A DNA stretch of 64,000 nt from an uncultured Mediterranea sp. GTDB taxonomy: Bacteria; Bacteroidota; Bacteroidia; Bacteroidales; Bacteroidaceae. The stretch's first letter is position 1, and every line of letters begins with the position of its first letter. Below the pieces are notes generated by a model, which saw only the letters and a list, made by a program, of their open reading frames with translations, searched no databases and was not told where the DNA came from. The translations under genes and the position numbers were made by a program. The stretch covers positions 155,750 through 219,749 of the forward strand of contig NZ_CABUOL010000004.1 in assembly GCF_902493215.1 (NCBI RefSeq), in the 5' to 3' direction. Positions 43,967 to 54,213 of this stretch are shown one piece after another.

Positions 43967-46900
43967 TTAGAAGGTAACATCCAAACCAAAAGTAACAGTT
44001 GCATTAAGTGGGTATCTAGCACCACTATTTCCGATTTCAGGGTCCCACATTTTAACGTGATCCCAAACAGCCAGATTAGCACCTTGCACATAAATCCTCA
44101 GATTCTGCATTTTCCAACGCTGCACTAATTTTTTATCAAACTGATAGCCCAATTCTACATTCTTTAAACGAACAAAGCTACCATCACGATACCACCATGT
44201 ACTATTCAGCGTATTGTTAGCAAATTCATTGGTATGCAAGCGGGGATATAAGACATTTGTATTATTCGGATCACTTGCCTTCCAATGGTTGGCAGCTTCT
44301 ACCCGTGCAGAAGACTGATCAACGCCATTAGCAAAAGGTATAAAATAATCAGTGTTAGCTTTCAAATTTACAGAAGAATGCCCTACTCCTTGGAAGAAGA
44401 CACCGGCATAAATACCTTTATATTGAACATTTAAGCCAAATCCATATACTATTTGAGGATCATTGGGATAGATTCCACTATAATATGTCTGGTCATTGTC
44501 ATTAATTACTCCATCTTTGTTCAAATCCTGGTATTTAATATCACCCGGTTTAACATCTTGTGTATAAGTAGGTATACCATCCTTCAATTTGTAATCACAA
44601 CTACCATCAGATTTCTTAGTAATAATAAAATCCTGATTTGTAAATAAACCGTCAGCTACATAGATTTTATTAACTCCAATGGAAGTACCTGTTTGAGCCA
44701 ACCAAGGATAAACTTGAGGAATCTCATCCATTTCTACGATTTTATTAACCGCATAAGTGATATTACCTCTTGCTGACAAAATCCAATCCTTACCAATATT
44801 ATGCTTTATCACAATACTTCCATCAAATCCCTTATTTGTGGTAATACCGAAATTCTGCCAAGGATTATTACGGAAGCCAGTTGCAGTAGGTATGGTCACA
44901 CGTGATATAAGGATATTCTCACGACGATTGGTGAAATAATCAGCAGTGATATCTACACGACCACGGAACAATCCCAAATCAATACCAAAGTTAGCCTTTT
45001 TCTCAATTTCCCATGTCAAATAAGGAGCTGCAAAAAGATTTTCATAGATACGGCCTACATCATTCGTTGGTCCACCATTGGTTCCTGGATTCAATCCAAC
45101 ATATTGACTGCCTGAATCGGTCAATAATTCACGATATACAAAACGATCGCTTCCCGTATTATCGTTACCAGTCAAGCCATATGAAGCTCTCAATCGTAAT
45201 TTACTTACAATATCCAACACATTATCCTTTTGCATAAACTTTTCAGCATGGACATTCCAAGCGCCACCCACTGCCGGGAAAATACCCCAACGATTACCAG
45301 GTGCAAAATTCTCACTTCCTGTAGCGCCAAAACTTGCTTCTAATACGTATCTGTTATCATAAGCATAGGTACCACGAAGTACAACGTTCTGTTTACGATA
45401 AGGCAAGAGACTTAAACCTGTAGTAACATCTTTGGCACCTTGATATTGAGTTTCTTTCTGATTATAAACGAAAGTACCTGTTACATCATGTTTTTTCCCA
45501 AATGTACGTGCATAATTTAACTGAGCCTCAATATATATCTTCTTTGTCCCCGAAGAAGCACTAAAACTTGCATCTCCCAATGGGCTTCCTTCTGCCATCA
45601 AAACCTTCACCAATTCACCATTTTCATCTCTTCCCGTCACATAATATTTATCTGGACTCATGGAGCGTTTCAAAGTAGAACTATAATCGGCATCAAAACT
45701 AACACTTCCCTGTACGGATAGTCCCTTAGTAATAAAATCGAGTTGTTGCTTCAAAGTAGCTTTAGTCTGTAAAGCGGCTGACCATTTCTTAGAATACCCA
45801 GAATAGTTCAACAAGTTATAGGGATTGTAACGCCCGTCAGCATCTGTGCTACATACAGCAGCAGTACCGTCAGACCACAAGAAAGGAACCAAATGTGTGG
45901 GGAACAATACTATGTGCTTAAAGATTTGATCAGAAGAATTGCCTGGATTATTTTGAGTGCGATATTGGCCACTCATATCAACTGAAAGTTTTGTGGTTTT
46001 TGTAATATCCATATCCACATTAGAACGTAAATTATAACGTTCCAAACCAATATTGGCATCATAATCATCCAAAGGGTTAGATTTAAACATACCATTTTCT
46101 TTATAGTAAGCAGCAGAAACAAAAAATCTCGTCCGTTCCGAACCACCTCGCAGATTAACCGTATAACGTTGGTTTTGAGTATTCTTTGCCAACAAATCGG
46201 TCCATTGAGAGTTCGGATATAAATCACGATCAACACCTGAACGGTACTTTTCCAATTCTTCAGTACTATAAGGAGCATTATTTGCAAGATAAGTATCCCA
46301 ATCAGGATTTCCAGCATCATTCCAAGAAGCCTCATTCCACATGCTCAGGTAATCCCATGAATCCATCAAGTCAGGCATACGAGTAGGAGTTGCTACCGTA
46401 TATTGAGCATTAAAAGAAATAACAGTTTTTTGAGCTCTACCACGTTTAGTTGTTATTAGAACAACGCCATTAGCACCTTCTGAGCCATAAACAGCCGTAG
46501 CGGCTGCATCTTTCAAGACAGTAAATGTCTCTATTTCATCAGTATCAATATCATTCATACTGCGAGGTACACCATCGACCAATACCAAAGGACTGGTACC
46601 ACCTGCATACGAACTTTGACCACGAATCCAAAAATCTGCATCATCATTACCAGGTTCGCCTGACCGTTGAATAGCAATCACACCTGCAATCTGTCCAGCC
46701 AATGTATTAGAAAGACTACGGGAGGGTATCGCTATTTCAGCCGGTTTGATTGTATTAACAGAAGAAACTACGCTTTCTTTCTTTTGAGAACCATAACCCA
46801 CAATTACAACCTCATCCATATTCACATTGGACTCGACCAAGGTAACATTAATAACATTTCCTTTTTTTACTTTTTGTTCTACACTATTATAACCTATATA

Positions 46901-47386
46901 ACGGAATTCCAAAACAGACCCTTCATTGGTCTTGATAGCATATTTACCATCTATGTCTGTCAAAACACCTTGTACAGTTCCCTTTATTGTAACAGTAGCA
47001 CCAATAATAGGTTCACCGTTCTCATCAGTAACCATACCTGAAACTTTTTTTGCAACCCCAGCTTTGGTTACTTGATAAGCTTTTGGAGACAATACAATCT
47101 GTTTTCCCGAAAAGTTATAAGCCACATTAGTTGGTTCTAACATTCGACGAATAGCTAATCTGATTTCTTCATTATTAGCAAATAAGCTGACTTTTTGAGT
47201 AACGTCAATATTCGTCACATCGTATGAAAAGACATAATCAGAAGCTTGCTCAATTTTCTTAATCGCCTCTTCCAAAGTTACCTCTTTTAAAGTAACACTA
47301 ATTTTTTCTGTACCACTCTGTGCAAATGAGTTTACAGACAACAAACAAATACTAACAAGTAAATAAAAAATTTTTTTAAGTTCCAT
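43967..47386 (-). CDS. susC-like: SusC/RagA-family TonB-dependent outer-membrane transporter
   Basis: 1139 residues. Signal peptide (…SVNSFAQ), STN domain about 28-105 (VTLKEVTLEEAIKKIEQASDYVF), carboxypeptidase-regulatory-like domain about 118-200 (VSGMVTDENGEPIIGATV), TonB-box-like MDEVVIVGYGSQKK, plug and 22-strand barrel, ending in an aromatic residue (GLDVTF). Imports oligosaccharide with SusD as a lid. The STN domain usually couples to an anti-sigma/ECF sigma pair, but none is encoded here; the hybrid regulator is the only local regulator. It has a long leader of about 230 nt. Confidence 0.95.
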   Translation of the reverse strand: MELKKIFYLLVSICLLSVNSFAQSGTEKISVTLKEVTLEEAIKKIEQASDYVFSYDVTNIDVTQKVSLFANNEEIRLAIRRMLEPTNVAYNFSGKQIVLSPKAYQVTKAGVAKKVSGMVTDENGEPIIGATVTIKGTVQGVLTDIDGKYAIKTNEGSVLEFRYIGYNSVEQKVKKGNVINVTLVESNVNMDEVVIVGYGSQKKESVVSSVNTIKPAEIAIPSRSLSNTLAGQIAGVIAIQRSGEPGNDDADFWIRGQSSYAGGTSPLVLVDGVPRSMNDIDTDEIETFTVLKDAAATAVYGSEGANGVVLITTKRGRAQKTVISFNAQYTVATPTRMPDLMDSWDYLSMWNEASWNDAGNPDWDTYLANNAPYSTEELEKYRSGVDRDLYPNSQWTDLLAKNTQNQRYTVNLRGGSERTRFFVSAAYYKENGMFKSNPLDDYDANIGLERYNLRSNVDMDITKTTKLSVDMSGQYRTQNNPGNSSDQIFKHIVLFPTHLVPFLWSDGTAAVCSTDADGRYNPYNLLNYSGYSKKWSAALQTKATLKQQLDFITKGLSVQGSVSFDADYSSTLKRSMSPDKYYVTGRDENGELVKVLMAEGSPLGDASFSASSGTKKIYIEAQLNYARTFGKKHDVTGTFVYNQKETQYQGAKDVTTGLSLLPYRKQNVVLRGTYAYDNRYVLEASFGATGSENFAPGNRWGIFPAVGGAWNVHAEKFMQKDNVLDIVSKLRLRASYGLTGNDNTGSDRFVYRELLTDSGSQYVGLNPGTNGGPTNDVGRIYENLFAAPYLTWEIEKKANFGIDLGLFRGRVDITADYFTNRRENILISRVTIPTATGFRNNPWQNFGITTNKGFDGSIVIKHNIGKDWILSARGNITYAVNKIVEMDEIPQVYPWLAQTGTSIGVNKIYVADGLFTNQDFIITKKSDGSCDYKLKDGIPTYTQDVKPGDIKYQDLNKDGVINDNDQTYYSGIYPNDPQIVYGFGLNVQYKGIYAGVFFQGVGHSSVNLKANTDYFIPFANGVDQSSARVEAANHWKASDPNNTNVLYPRLHTNEFANNTLNSTWWYRDGSFVRLKNVELGYQFDKKLVQRWKMQNLRIYVQGANLAVWDHVKMWDPEIGNSGARYPLNATVTFGLDVTF

Positions 47387-47620
47387 GAGTTATTAGATTT
47401 TAAAACAACATTTAAAACAAGTCATTTCTTAATACACAAATCTTTTAACATTCAATCATCCATCCATACATATTAAAATTTTAAAGTTAAAGACAATTCT
47501 ATATATCACCATAAAATAAAATTAGTATCTACAAACAAATGACGTTTCAAAGTCCACAGAGAACAAATTGTGCGTCATTCCTTTTTTTCTTCTTTTTTAT
47601 AATTGGTTATAAATCCTATG

Positions 47621-47681
47621 CAAATCTAGTAAGATACGCATCATTGGCGTTACTCTATTTATTATTCATTTTACTCAAATC
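47621..47681 (-). promoter_or_regulatory. susC promoter with paired TTACTC operator
   Basis: Minus-strand -7 element TAGATTTG at 47621-47628. Elements TTACTCTATTT (47650-47660) and TTACTCAAATC (47671-47681) are 21 bp apart and begin 21 nt beyond the -7, the same geometry as at the GH29 and HzsA-like promoters. In the 47387-48081 gap the remainder is the AT-rich susC leader, an AT-rich stretch (47682-48001) without recognisable features, and a terminator. Confidence 0.75.
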
Positions 47682-48001
47682 AACAAAATCATCCAAAAAC
47701 AAAGCCAAGTATACTTTCAGAAAAGGAAGTTCTGCAAATCAGATGCAGTTTTAGTAATAATACAAGATACCCAAAGGCTTCAAAAACACCCCATCTTGAA
47801 TTTATATGTTCACCAATAGAAAAAAAATCTATTTTCAAAGATTTCGCTCCATCCAAATCGAATTATCTGATTAAACAAAATCATTTTTTCTTCAAAAACT
47901 AAAAAGGACCAATCCTTAAACTCGCTAATAAAATTCTCAATATAACATTTCATCAGATACTATTTGGTTATTTTATAGAATTCGTCATTTTGTAAATATC
48001 A

Positions 48002-48046
48002 AGAAAGGAAAAACGGAATTCCATTTGAATTCCGTTTTTCCTTTTA
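48002..48046 (-). terminator. Terminator of the HzsA-like gene
   Basis: An 18-bp stem AAAGGAAAAACGGAATTC / GAATTCCGTTTTTCCTTT with a 5-nt loop, 35 nt after the stop; the A/T-rich ends give a U-tract in either direction. Confidence 0.8.
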
Positions 48047-48081
48047 TAAAAATATTTTATATATAATACATAATATCTAAA

Positions 48082-51000
48082 TCATTCCGCAGCCGTTACT
48101 ATTACTCTGAATCCCACATTATAGGGTGCTTGCCATTTCAAATAATATCGACGATAAGATGCTGTTGCGGTACATGCTCTGTCTCTCCACGAACCTCCAC
48201 AAACCACTTTTTCGTTGGAATCACCTTTACCATCTGAACGTGCCGAACAAGTCCATTCTGCTACATTGCCATGCATATCACAAAGTCCCCAAGGATTGGA
48301 CTGGTACTTACCACCTTTCACAGAAATCAAACTACCATCATCCGAGAATCTATCACGGGGCACAAAGTCCCAAAACTTTCGCAATTCATAATTTTGCGGC
48401 ATAGGTTTAGGATCAACTCCCATGACAGCCAACTTTGCAATCTGACGATCGGCTAAATTTTCATAGTCTGAATAGTCAACTGTAGAATTACCATACCACA
48501 TATCAGCCACACTTCCAGCTCGACATGCCCATTCCCACTGTTCTTGTGTTGGCAACGTTACTTCCAGACCAATCTTCTCACTCAATATTTTACAATATTC
48601 CATCGCTTCTTCCCAAGAGACACGGACAACCGGTTGTTCTGGTTTATTGACCGGATATCCAGGAGTTGTATGATCTTTCCATTGCTGGCCAATGTAGCGA
48701 CTGTCGTGATTCGGACATAAAGCCCGATATTGCTCATTGCTCACTTCCAACTTACCCATCCAAAATCCCTTATCAATCTTCACCTTTCGATAATCAGTCA
48801 GCCCTCTACTGCCACAGTCCGTTCCGCAAACAAAAGCACCTTTAGGAATCCAAACAAAAGTCATTGATATCCCTGGAGCTATTTCGATTACTTTCTCCAC
48901 TTTCTCTACATCATCCTGTTGCATACGTTGTGCCATAGACGAATCAAATCCCCATGTATATGCTTTTCGGGGAGCTGCAACCTTCCTTTCATGAGCAGGC
49001 ATAATGGGAGTGTTATCTGATTTATCTTTTAAATAAGAAGCATACTTTTCCAATTCTTGTTTCCAATCAACAGATATCCCTCCATATTTTTTCAATAATT
49101 CCTGACGCCGATTATATTGGTCATAACCTTTATATGGTTTCCATATCTCAAAGCTGCCGGAATAAGGCGCATTAAAGTCAATCCATTTTGTCAAGGTCTG
49201 CATATCATCCGGCATAAGTTGCACACCATGATGACCCTTTTCAAGCATTCTGATAAGTTCACTATTAGACGCATGATATTCATAAGGCCTTAAAACATAC
49301 ATATCAGCTTCAGGTCCTTGACGGTATACATACGGATGAAGATTCAGATAGCTCTTACGGTAATAACGCCTGATTTTAGTTACCACCCCACGTTTATACA
49401 ACTCTGTACTGTCACCCTTCAAATAAATCTTATTTTGTTTTCCATCATGACACATTACACAATAACGGTCCAATATCGGTTGTATTTCATACTCAAAAGT
49501 AAAAGGACGCACTCCCCCTTCCGGTTCAGTCAATCTCCTAGGCAACATTTGCGAAGCCACAACACGTTTAGGAATCGGAATCGTATTCTGGTCTTCATGA
49601 CAACCGATACAAGAAACAACTTCACCCGGCATTGGAGTAAACCAACTGCGCATCCATTGTATTGCCCTACCTTTTGCATCAAGTGGTTGTAAAGATATAG
49701 GTGTATTGGCCGGTACCTTAAATATGGCAGAACCATCTTCTTCCACCTCTACCGTACCCAACTCACGCTTGATATCCCACCCACTTTGTATACCTTGTGC
49801 ATCAAAATCCGAAGGTGAGTTTAAATAAGCATATTCGTATGTAAAGACACGGAGTTTCTTCACCGTACCACGAGGAACGCCTCTCAATCCCTCACCCTCA
49901 TACAAATCTTGAATAAAAACTGTAGCCTCATTATCTTCCAAATGAACCTTGTCGGGAATAACAGGAGGAATAGCACGTTTCTGAACTGGTATTGGAGTAA
50001 TCATCCCTTCACCTTCAAATTCAGCTATTAAGGTTACATTATCAAACACATCTACTAAATAGATTCCCCATAAACTCTTTTTATGCAACTTTGCCGATAC
50101 TAAAAAATACTTATCATTCAAAGGATATGGACGAGTAAATTGTGGCCAAACCCCATCCACCAAATAATCCTTGATTTCCGGTATTGTTACCTTTTTCCGA
50201 TAAGGAATTTCCTGTACAACACCCTTTTCTTCCTTACGTCCTTTCAACGGATCAAAAATAAACAATCTACCAGAACGGGAAACTCCATGATGCCCCGTTA
50301 CCACACCCACAAAACGACTGTTTTGTTCTGGTAACTGATGCATATCATAAATACTATTAGGCCAATACGAACCACTACCATACAAGGCCTTACATTCAGT
50401 TCCATCCGGATTTGAATGCATTACGATACGAGAAAAATAATGTGTCAAATCCGTATATTCCCATCTCGTATACATTATTCTACCATTCTGTAAAACAGTA
50501 GGAGACCAATTACCATCCTGATCAAAAGAAATCTTACGCAAGGTATTATTTCGAGGATCATACAATGCTAAATTATGAATCGTTCGTAACCCATTTTCAC
50601 ATGGAATACCATTATATCCGATGTTAGTAGTAAAAAGAATTCTACCATCCGGCAAATAACATGGGTCTGCGAATTCCAAATCCGGTTCAAGTGACTCTGT
50701 AATTTGTTTTAAGCCTGTCCCATCAATACCAATTTCAAAAATCCGCCAAGCATACTCTTTCTCACCGGTAGGATAAGTTACATAAGCAGGTGCCGCAAAC
50801 ATCATTTTATCAGCCAGCTGTACATCTGCAATTCCTGTATTAGCATCAGGTTTAAAGACAACACGACTTTTAACCTTTTCTCCACGCAACCCACTTAATT
50901 CACAAATAGAAGCATCATACCCTCTTTTAGGCGTATCCATAAGTCCCATATAATTACCAGGAGGCATACAAAGAGAAGAGGCCATTACCTTCCTGGCACG

Positions 51001-51357
51001 TTCTCCAAGACGAAAACGTGTTACCAGAATACGATCTATATCCAAAAGCTTATTTGAAAGCAAAATATCCCGCTGTAAAGCCAACAAATATTCAGCTTCT
51101 TTCAGTACAGCAAGACTATCCGCTCCATTTAATCCTTTTCTGACTTTTTCAACATTTTCATTAATATAATTCCATTTCTGCATTATTTCCCGAGAATCAA
51201 AACCTGGCTGTTTCTTCATATCTTCAATAGCCAGTAACACAGATTCCGGGTTTAACCATTTCAACCGTTCCCGAATATCAGGTAACGCATTCTGTGCCCA
51301 TGTACTTTGTCCTCCTAGCATAAAAGACAAAATACATACCAATAAAAATTTTCTCAT
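48082..51357 (-). CDS. HzsA-like propeller protein with two CxxCH motifs fused to an FGE/SUMF1 domain
   Basis: 1091 residues with a signal peptide (MRKFLLVCILSFMLGGQSTWAQ). Residues about 150-500 are propeller-like (PCYLPDGRILFTTNIGYNG, GRIMYTRWEYTDLTHYF), as in the hydrazine-synthase-alpha-related family. Two haem-type motifs follow: CIGCH (about 582) and CVMCH (about 633). A formylglycine-generating-enzyme-like domain occupies about 826-1088 (PGISMTFVWIPKGAFVCG, WEWACRAGS, NVAEWTCSAR, GGSWRD). Its promoter has the PUL operator. Function unknown; the FGE fold may be binding rather than catalytic. An upstream Met at 51378 is an alternative start. Confidence 0.75.
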   Translation of the reverse strand: MRKFLLVCILSFMLGGQSTWAQNALPDIRERLKWLNPESVLLAIEDMKKQPGFDSREIMQKWNYINENVEKVRKGLNGADSLAVLKEAEYLLALQRDILLSNKLLDIDRILVTRFRLGERARKVMASSLCMPPGNYMGLMDTPKRGYDASICELSGLRGEKVKSRVVFKPDANTGIADVQLADKMMFAAPAYVTYPTGEKEYAWRIFEIGIDGTGLKQITESLEPDLEFADPCYLPDGRILFTTNIGYNGIPCENGLRTIHNLALYDPRNNTLRKISFDQDGNWSPTVLQNGRIMYTRWEYTDLTHYFSRIVMHSNPDGTECKALYGSGSYWPNSIYDMHQLPEQNSRFVGVVTGHHGVSRSGRLFIFDPLKGRKEEKGVVQEIPYRKKVTIPEIKDYLVDGVWPQFTRPYPLNDKYFLVSAKLHKKSLWGIYLVDVFDNVTLIAEFEGEGMITPIPVQKRAIPPVIPDKVHLEDNEATVFIQDLYEGEGLRGVPRGTVKKLRVFTYEYAYLNSPSDFDAQGIQSGWDIKRELGTVEVEEDGSAIFKVPANTPISLQPLDAKGRAIQWMRSWFTPMPGEVVSCIGCHEDQNTIPIPKRVVASQMLPRRLTEPEGGVRPFTFEYEIQPILDRYCVMCHDGKQNKIYLKGDSTELYKRGVVTKIRRYYRKSYLNLHPYVYRQGPEADMYVLRPYEYHASNSELIRMLEKGHHGVQLMPDDMQTLTKWIDFNAPYSGSFEIWKPYKGYDQYNRRQELLKKYGGISVDWKQELEKYASYLKDKSDNTPIMPAHERKVAAPRKAYTWGFDSSMAQRMQQDDVEKVEKVIEIAPGISMTFVWIPKGAFVCGTDCGSRGLTDYRKVKIDKGFWMGKLEVSNEQYRALCPNHDSRYIGQQWKDHTTPGYPVNKPEQPVVRVSWEEAMEYCKILSEKIGLEVTLPTQEQWEWACRAGSVADMWYGNSTVDYSDYENLADRQIAKLAVMGVDPKPMPQNYELRKFWDFVPRDRFSDDGSLISVKGGKYQSNPWGLCDMHGNVAEWTCSARSDGKGDSNEKVVCGGSWRDRACTATASYRRYYLKWQAPYNVGFRVIVTAAE

Positions 51358-51402
51358 AGACGAATTATTTTCAATCATTTAAAAACCATCTAATTTTTCA
51401 TG

Positions 51403-51463
51403 CAAAGATAACCTATCAGTCTCTCTATGATTTACTCAATTTCGCTAATCTTTTACTCATTTA
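51403..51463 (-). promoter_or_regulatory. HzsA-like gene promoter with paired TTACTC operator
   Basis: Minus-strand -7 TATCTTTG at 51403-51410; TTACTCAATTT (51432-51442) and TTACTCATTTA (51453-51463) are 21 bp apart and begin 21 nt beyond the -7, matching the other two sites exactly. Confidence 0.72.
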
Positions 51464-51496
51464 TATTATCTACAAAATCTCTAAATATGAGGTTAC

Positions 51497-51536
51497 AAAA
51501 AAGGCTGCCCCGAATTTAAATTCGAAGCAGCCTTTT
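51497..51536 (-). terminator. Terminator of the glycogen operon
   Basis: AAGGCTGC / GCAGCCTT outer stem enclosing a second GAATT/AATTC pairing, followed by a U-run on the minus strand, about 70 nt after the glgP stop. Confidence 0.8.
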
Positions 51537-51604
51537 ATCTACAACAGAATTATTATTTATTAATTCCTATAATTTCCAAACGATTTTGCAAAATATCATC
51601 TATC

Positions 51605-54169
51605 TTACACAAACCAACGAACATAACAGAAGTCCTGTCTGTGAGGCAAGTCTGCATTCTTGGGGAACATACGGTAAGCAACTTTGAAGCTACCGGCGTT
51701 CTCGAGTTTATGCTTGGCCTGGAAAGTATAAAGTGTGCCCTCTTTCTTAATCACTTCGAACGGATCGACAGAGTAAACGTGCTGCTTGCCGTCGGCTGCA
51801 GTATAAATCGTTACCAGTTCCAGTCCGATAGCATCGTTCAGTCCTTTCTCGTCAATAACATAGGTGATGGTATACTCCTTACCGCTTTCTATAGAACCGG
51901 TAGCCAGCTCCTCACTTTTCTCACAAGAAACGACTTCGATGCTGTCCCACTTGGCAACAACTTCTTCTTTCCATGCGGCGATTTCCTTTGCCTTCGCATA
52001 GTTGTTGGCAGCCAGCATGTGGAAACGCTGTGCTTCCTTGTTGTAGAACTTCTCAAAATAGTCATCGAGCTGACGCTTCATCGTATAATGAGGTGCAATC
52101 TGGGCAATGGAATTCTTGATAGTCTTGATCCAACCCTCAGAATAACCCTTCTTGTTGCGCGCATAGTAGAGCGGCAGGATTTCGGTTTCCAGAATACTAT
52201 AGATAGTAGCTGCATCCAGCTGGTCCTGATGTTCCTGATTCTGATAAGTACGTTTCTCGGTCAGAGCCCATCCGGCACCTTCACGATAGCCTTCAAGCCA
52301 CCAGCCATCGAGTACGGAGAAGTTGACAACACCGTTCATCAACGCCTTCTCGCCAGATGTACCGGAAGCTTCGAGCGGACGGGTCGGTGTATTCAGCCAG
52401 ATATCTACACCCGAAACAAGACGGCGTGCAAGCTGCATGTCGTAGTTCTCGAGGAAGATAATCTTGCCAAGGAACTCGGGACGACGGGAGATTTCGATAA
52501 TCTTCTTGATAAGTCCCTGGCCGGCACCATCGTGCGGGTGAGCCTTACCGGTAAAGAGGAACTGTACCGGATAATCGGGATTGTTCACAATCTTGGCCAG
52601 ACGGTCAAGGTCGGTAAACAACAGGTGTGCACGCTTATAGGTAGCGAAACGACGGCCGAAACCGATGAGCAGTGCATTGGGATTGATCTTGTCGAGCAGA
52701 GAAACGATGCGCGAGGGGTCACCCTGATTCTTCAGCCAGGTTTCACGATACTGCTTGCGCACGTAGTCGATAAGCTTGTTCTTCAGAGCCATACGGGTCT
52801 TCCAGATCACTTCGTCGGGCACATCATAAATGGCCTTCCAGATGTTGGCATTCGACTGGTCGTACCAGAAATTCTCGTCAAAGAACTTACCGTAAAGCTG
52901 TTTCCACTCAGTGGCACTCCAAGTGGGGAAGTGAACACCGTTGGTCACATAGCCTACGTGGTTTTCTTCGGGGAAATAACCCTTCCAGATGCTGGAGAAC
53001 ATTTCCTGAGATACTTTGCCGTGCAACCAGCTCACACCATTTACTTCCTGAGAGGTGTTGCAAGCGAAAACAGACATACAGAAACGTTCACCTTTGTCGC
53101 CGGGATTGTTGCGGCCCAGGTCCATCAGGTCGTCCCAAGTGATACCCATACGTGAAGGATAGCCACCCATATATTTGCCGAAGAGACCTTCGTCGAAATA
53201 GTCGTGACCGGCAGGCACCGGAGTGTGTACCGTATAGAGTGAAGAGGCACGAACCAACTCGATAGCCTGGTCGTAGGTAAGACCTTCGGCCACGTAGTCG
53301 CAGATGCGCTGTACGTTGATGAGGGCAGCGTGTCCTTCGTTGCAATGATAAACGTCTTTCTTGATACCCAGCTTCTTCAGCATCAGGATACCGCCGATAC
53401 CCAGCAGGATTTCCTGCTTCAGACGGTTTTCCCAGTCACCGCCATAAAGCGTGTGGGTAATGGAACGGTCGAACTCGCTGTTCAGCTCGTTGTCCGTATC
53501 CAGCAAGTACAATGGAATACGACCAACGTTCACTCTCCAAACATAAGCGTGTACGTAGTAGTCCAGATAAGGAACGTCGACAATCATCTGATTACCGTTC
53601 TCGTCCAGCACACGGTCAATAGGCAACTGACCGAAGTTCTGAGCTTCGTAGTTGGCTATCTGCTGGCCATCCATAGACAACGTCTGGGTGAAATAACCGT
53701 AACGATAGAGGAAACCGACACCACACAGGTCTACATTACTGTCCGAAGCTTCTTTCAGATAGTCACCGGCCAAAACGCCCAGACCACCGGAATATATTTT
53801 CAGAACGTGATTCAGACCGTATTCCATACTGAAATAGGCAACAGAAGGGCGCTTCTTGTCAGGCTCCACATCCATATATGTACGGAACTTCGAGTATACA
53901 TCATCCATTCTGCGCAGGATAACCTTATCATTCGCAAGCGCCTCAAGTTTAGCATAGCTCATACGTTCCAGCAAAAGCACGGGGTTCTGTCCAACCTCTT
54001 TCCACAAAGCCGGATCGAGATCTCTGAACAATTCAGTGGCTTCGTAATTCCAAGACCACCAAATGTTACGTGCCAATTCAGACAATTTTTCCAACTCAGC
54101 CGGAATATGCGACTTTACATTCACATCTTTCCAGTTCGGAGTGTTTACATTACTAACTTTAATCTTCAT
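51605..54169 (-). CDS. glgP: Alpha-glucan (glycogen) phosphorylase
   Basis: PLP enzyme of 854 residues releasing glucose-1-phosphate from glycogen or maltodextrin. The N-terminal DUF3417 segment ([28 protein letters not shown]) marks the short bacterial/archaeal GlgP subfamily; [14 protein letters not shown] and the PLP-lysine region [18 protein letters not shown] (Lys near residue 605) are intact. A C-terminal extension of about 100 residues (from [13 protein letters not shown]) is beta-rich. It lies 44 nt after the glycogen synthase gene, so storage and breakdown enzymes are encoded together. Confidence 0.93.
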   Translation of the reverse strand: MKIKVSNVNTPNWKDVNVKSHIPAELEKLSELARNIWWSWNYEATELFRDLDPALWKEVGQNPVLLLERMSYAKLEALANDKVILRRMDDVYSKFRTYMDVEPDKKRPSVAYFSMEYGLNHVLKIYSGGLGVLAGDYLKEASDSNVDLCGVGFLYRYGYFTQTLSMDGQQIANYEAQNFGQLPIDRVLDENGNQMIVDVPYLDYYVHAYVWRVNVGRIPLYLLDTDNELNSEFDRSITHTLYGGDWENRLKQEILLGIGGILMLKKLGIKKDVYHCNEGHAALINVQRICDYVAEGLTYDQAIELVRASSLYTVHTPVPAGHDYFDEGLFGKYMGGYPSRMGITWDDLMDLGRNNPGDKGERFCMSVFACNTSQEVNGVSWLHGKVSQEMFSSIWKGYFPEENHVGYVTNGVHFPTWSATEWKQLYGKFFDENFWYDQSNANIWKAIYDVPDEVIWKTRMALKNKLIDYVRKQYRETWLKNQGDPSRIVSLLDKINPNALLIGFGRRFATYKRAHLLFTDLDRLAKIVNNPDYPVQFLFTGKAHPHDGAGQGLIKKIIEISRRPEFLGKIIFLENYDMQLARRLVSGVDIWLNTPTRPLEASGTSGEKALMNGVVNFSVLDGWWLEGYREGAGWALTEKRTYQNQEHQDQLDAATIYSILETEILPLYYARNKKGYSEGWIKTIKNSIAQIAPHYTMKRQLDDYFEKFYNKEAQRFHMLAANNYAKAKEIAAWKEEVVAKWDSIEVVSCEKSEELATGSIESGKEYTITYVIDEKGLNDAIGLELVTIYTAADGKQHVYSVDPFEVIKKEGTLYTFQAKHKLENAGSFKVAYRMFPKNADLPHRQDFCYVRWFV

Positions 54170-54213
54170 TGTATATGATAAGTTTGATTAATAATTTCTT
54201 TTCAAATAGTTTC

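Noticed and set aside
47539..47754. 71-codon plus-strand frame rich in Phe/Leu
   Set aside because: It overlaps the susC promoter and operator on the opposite strand in AT-rich DNA; no recognisable domain.
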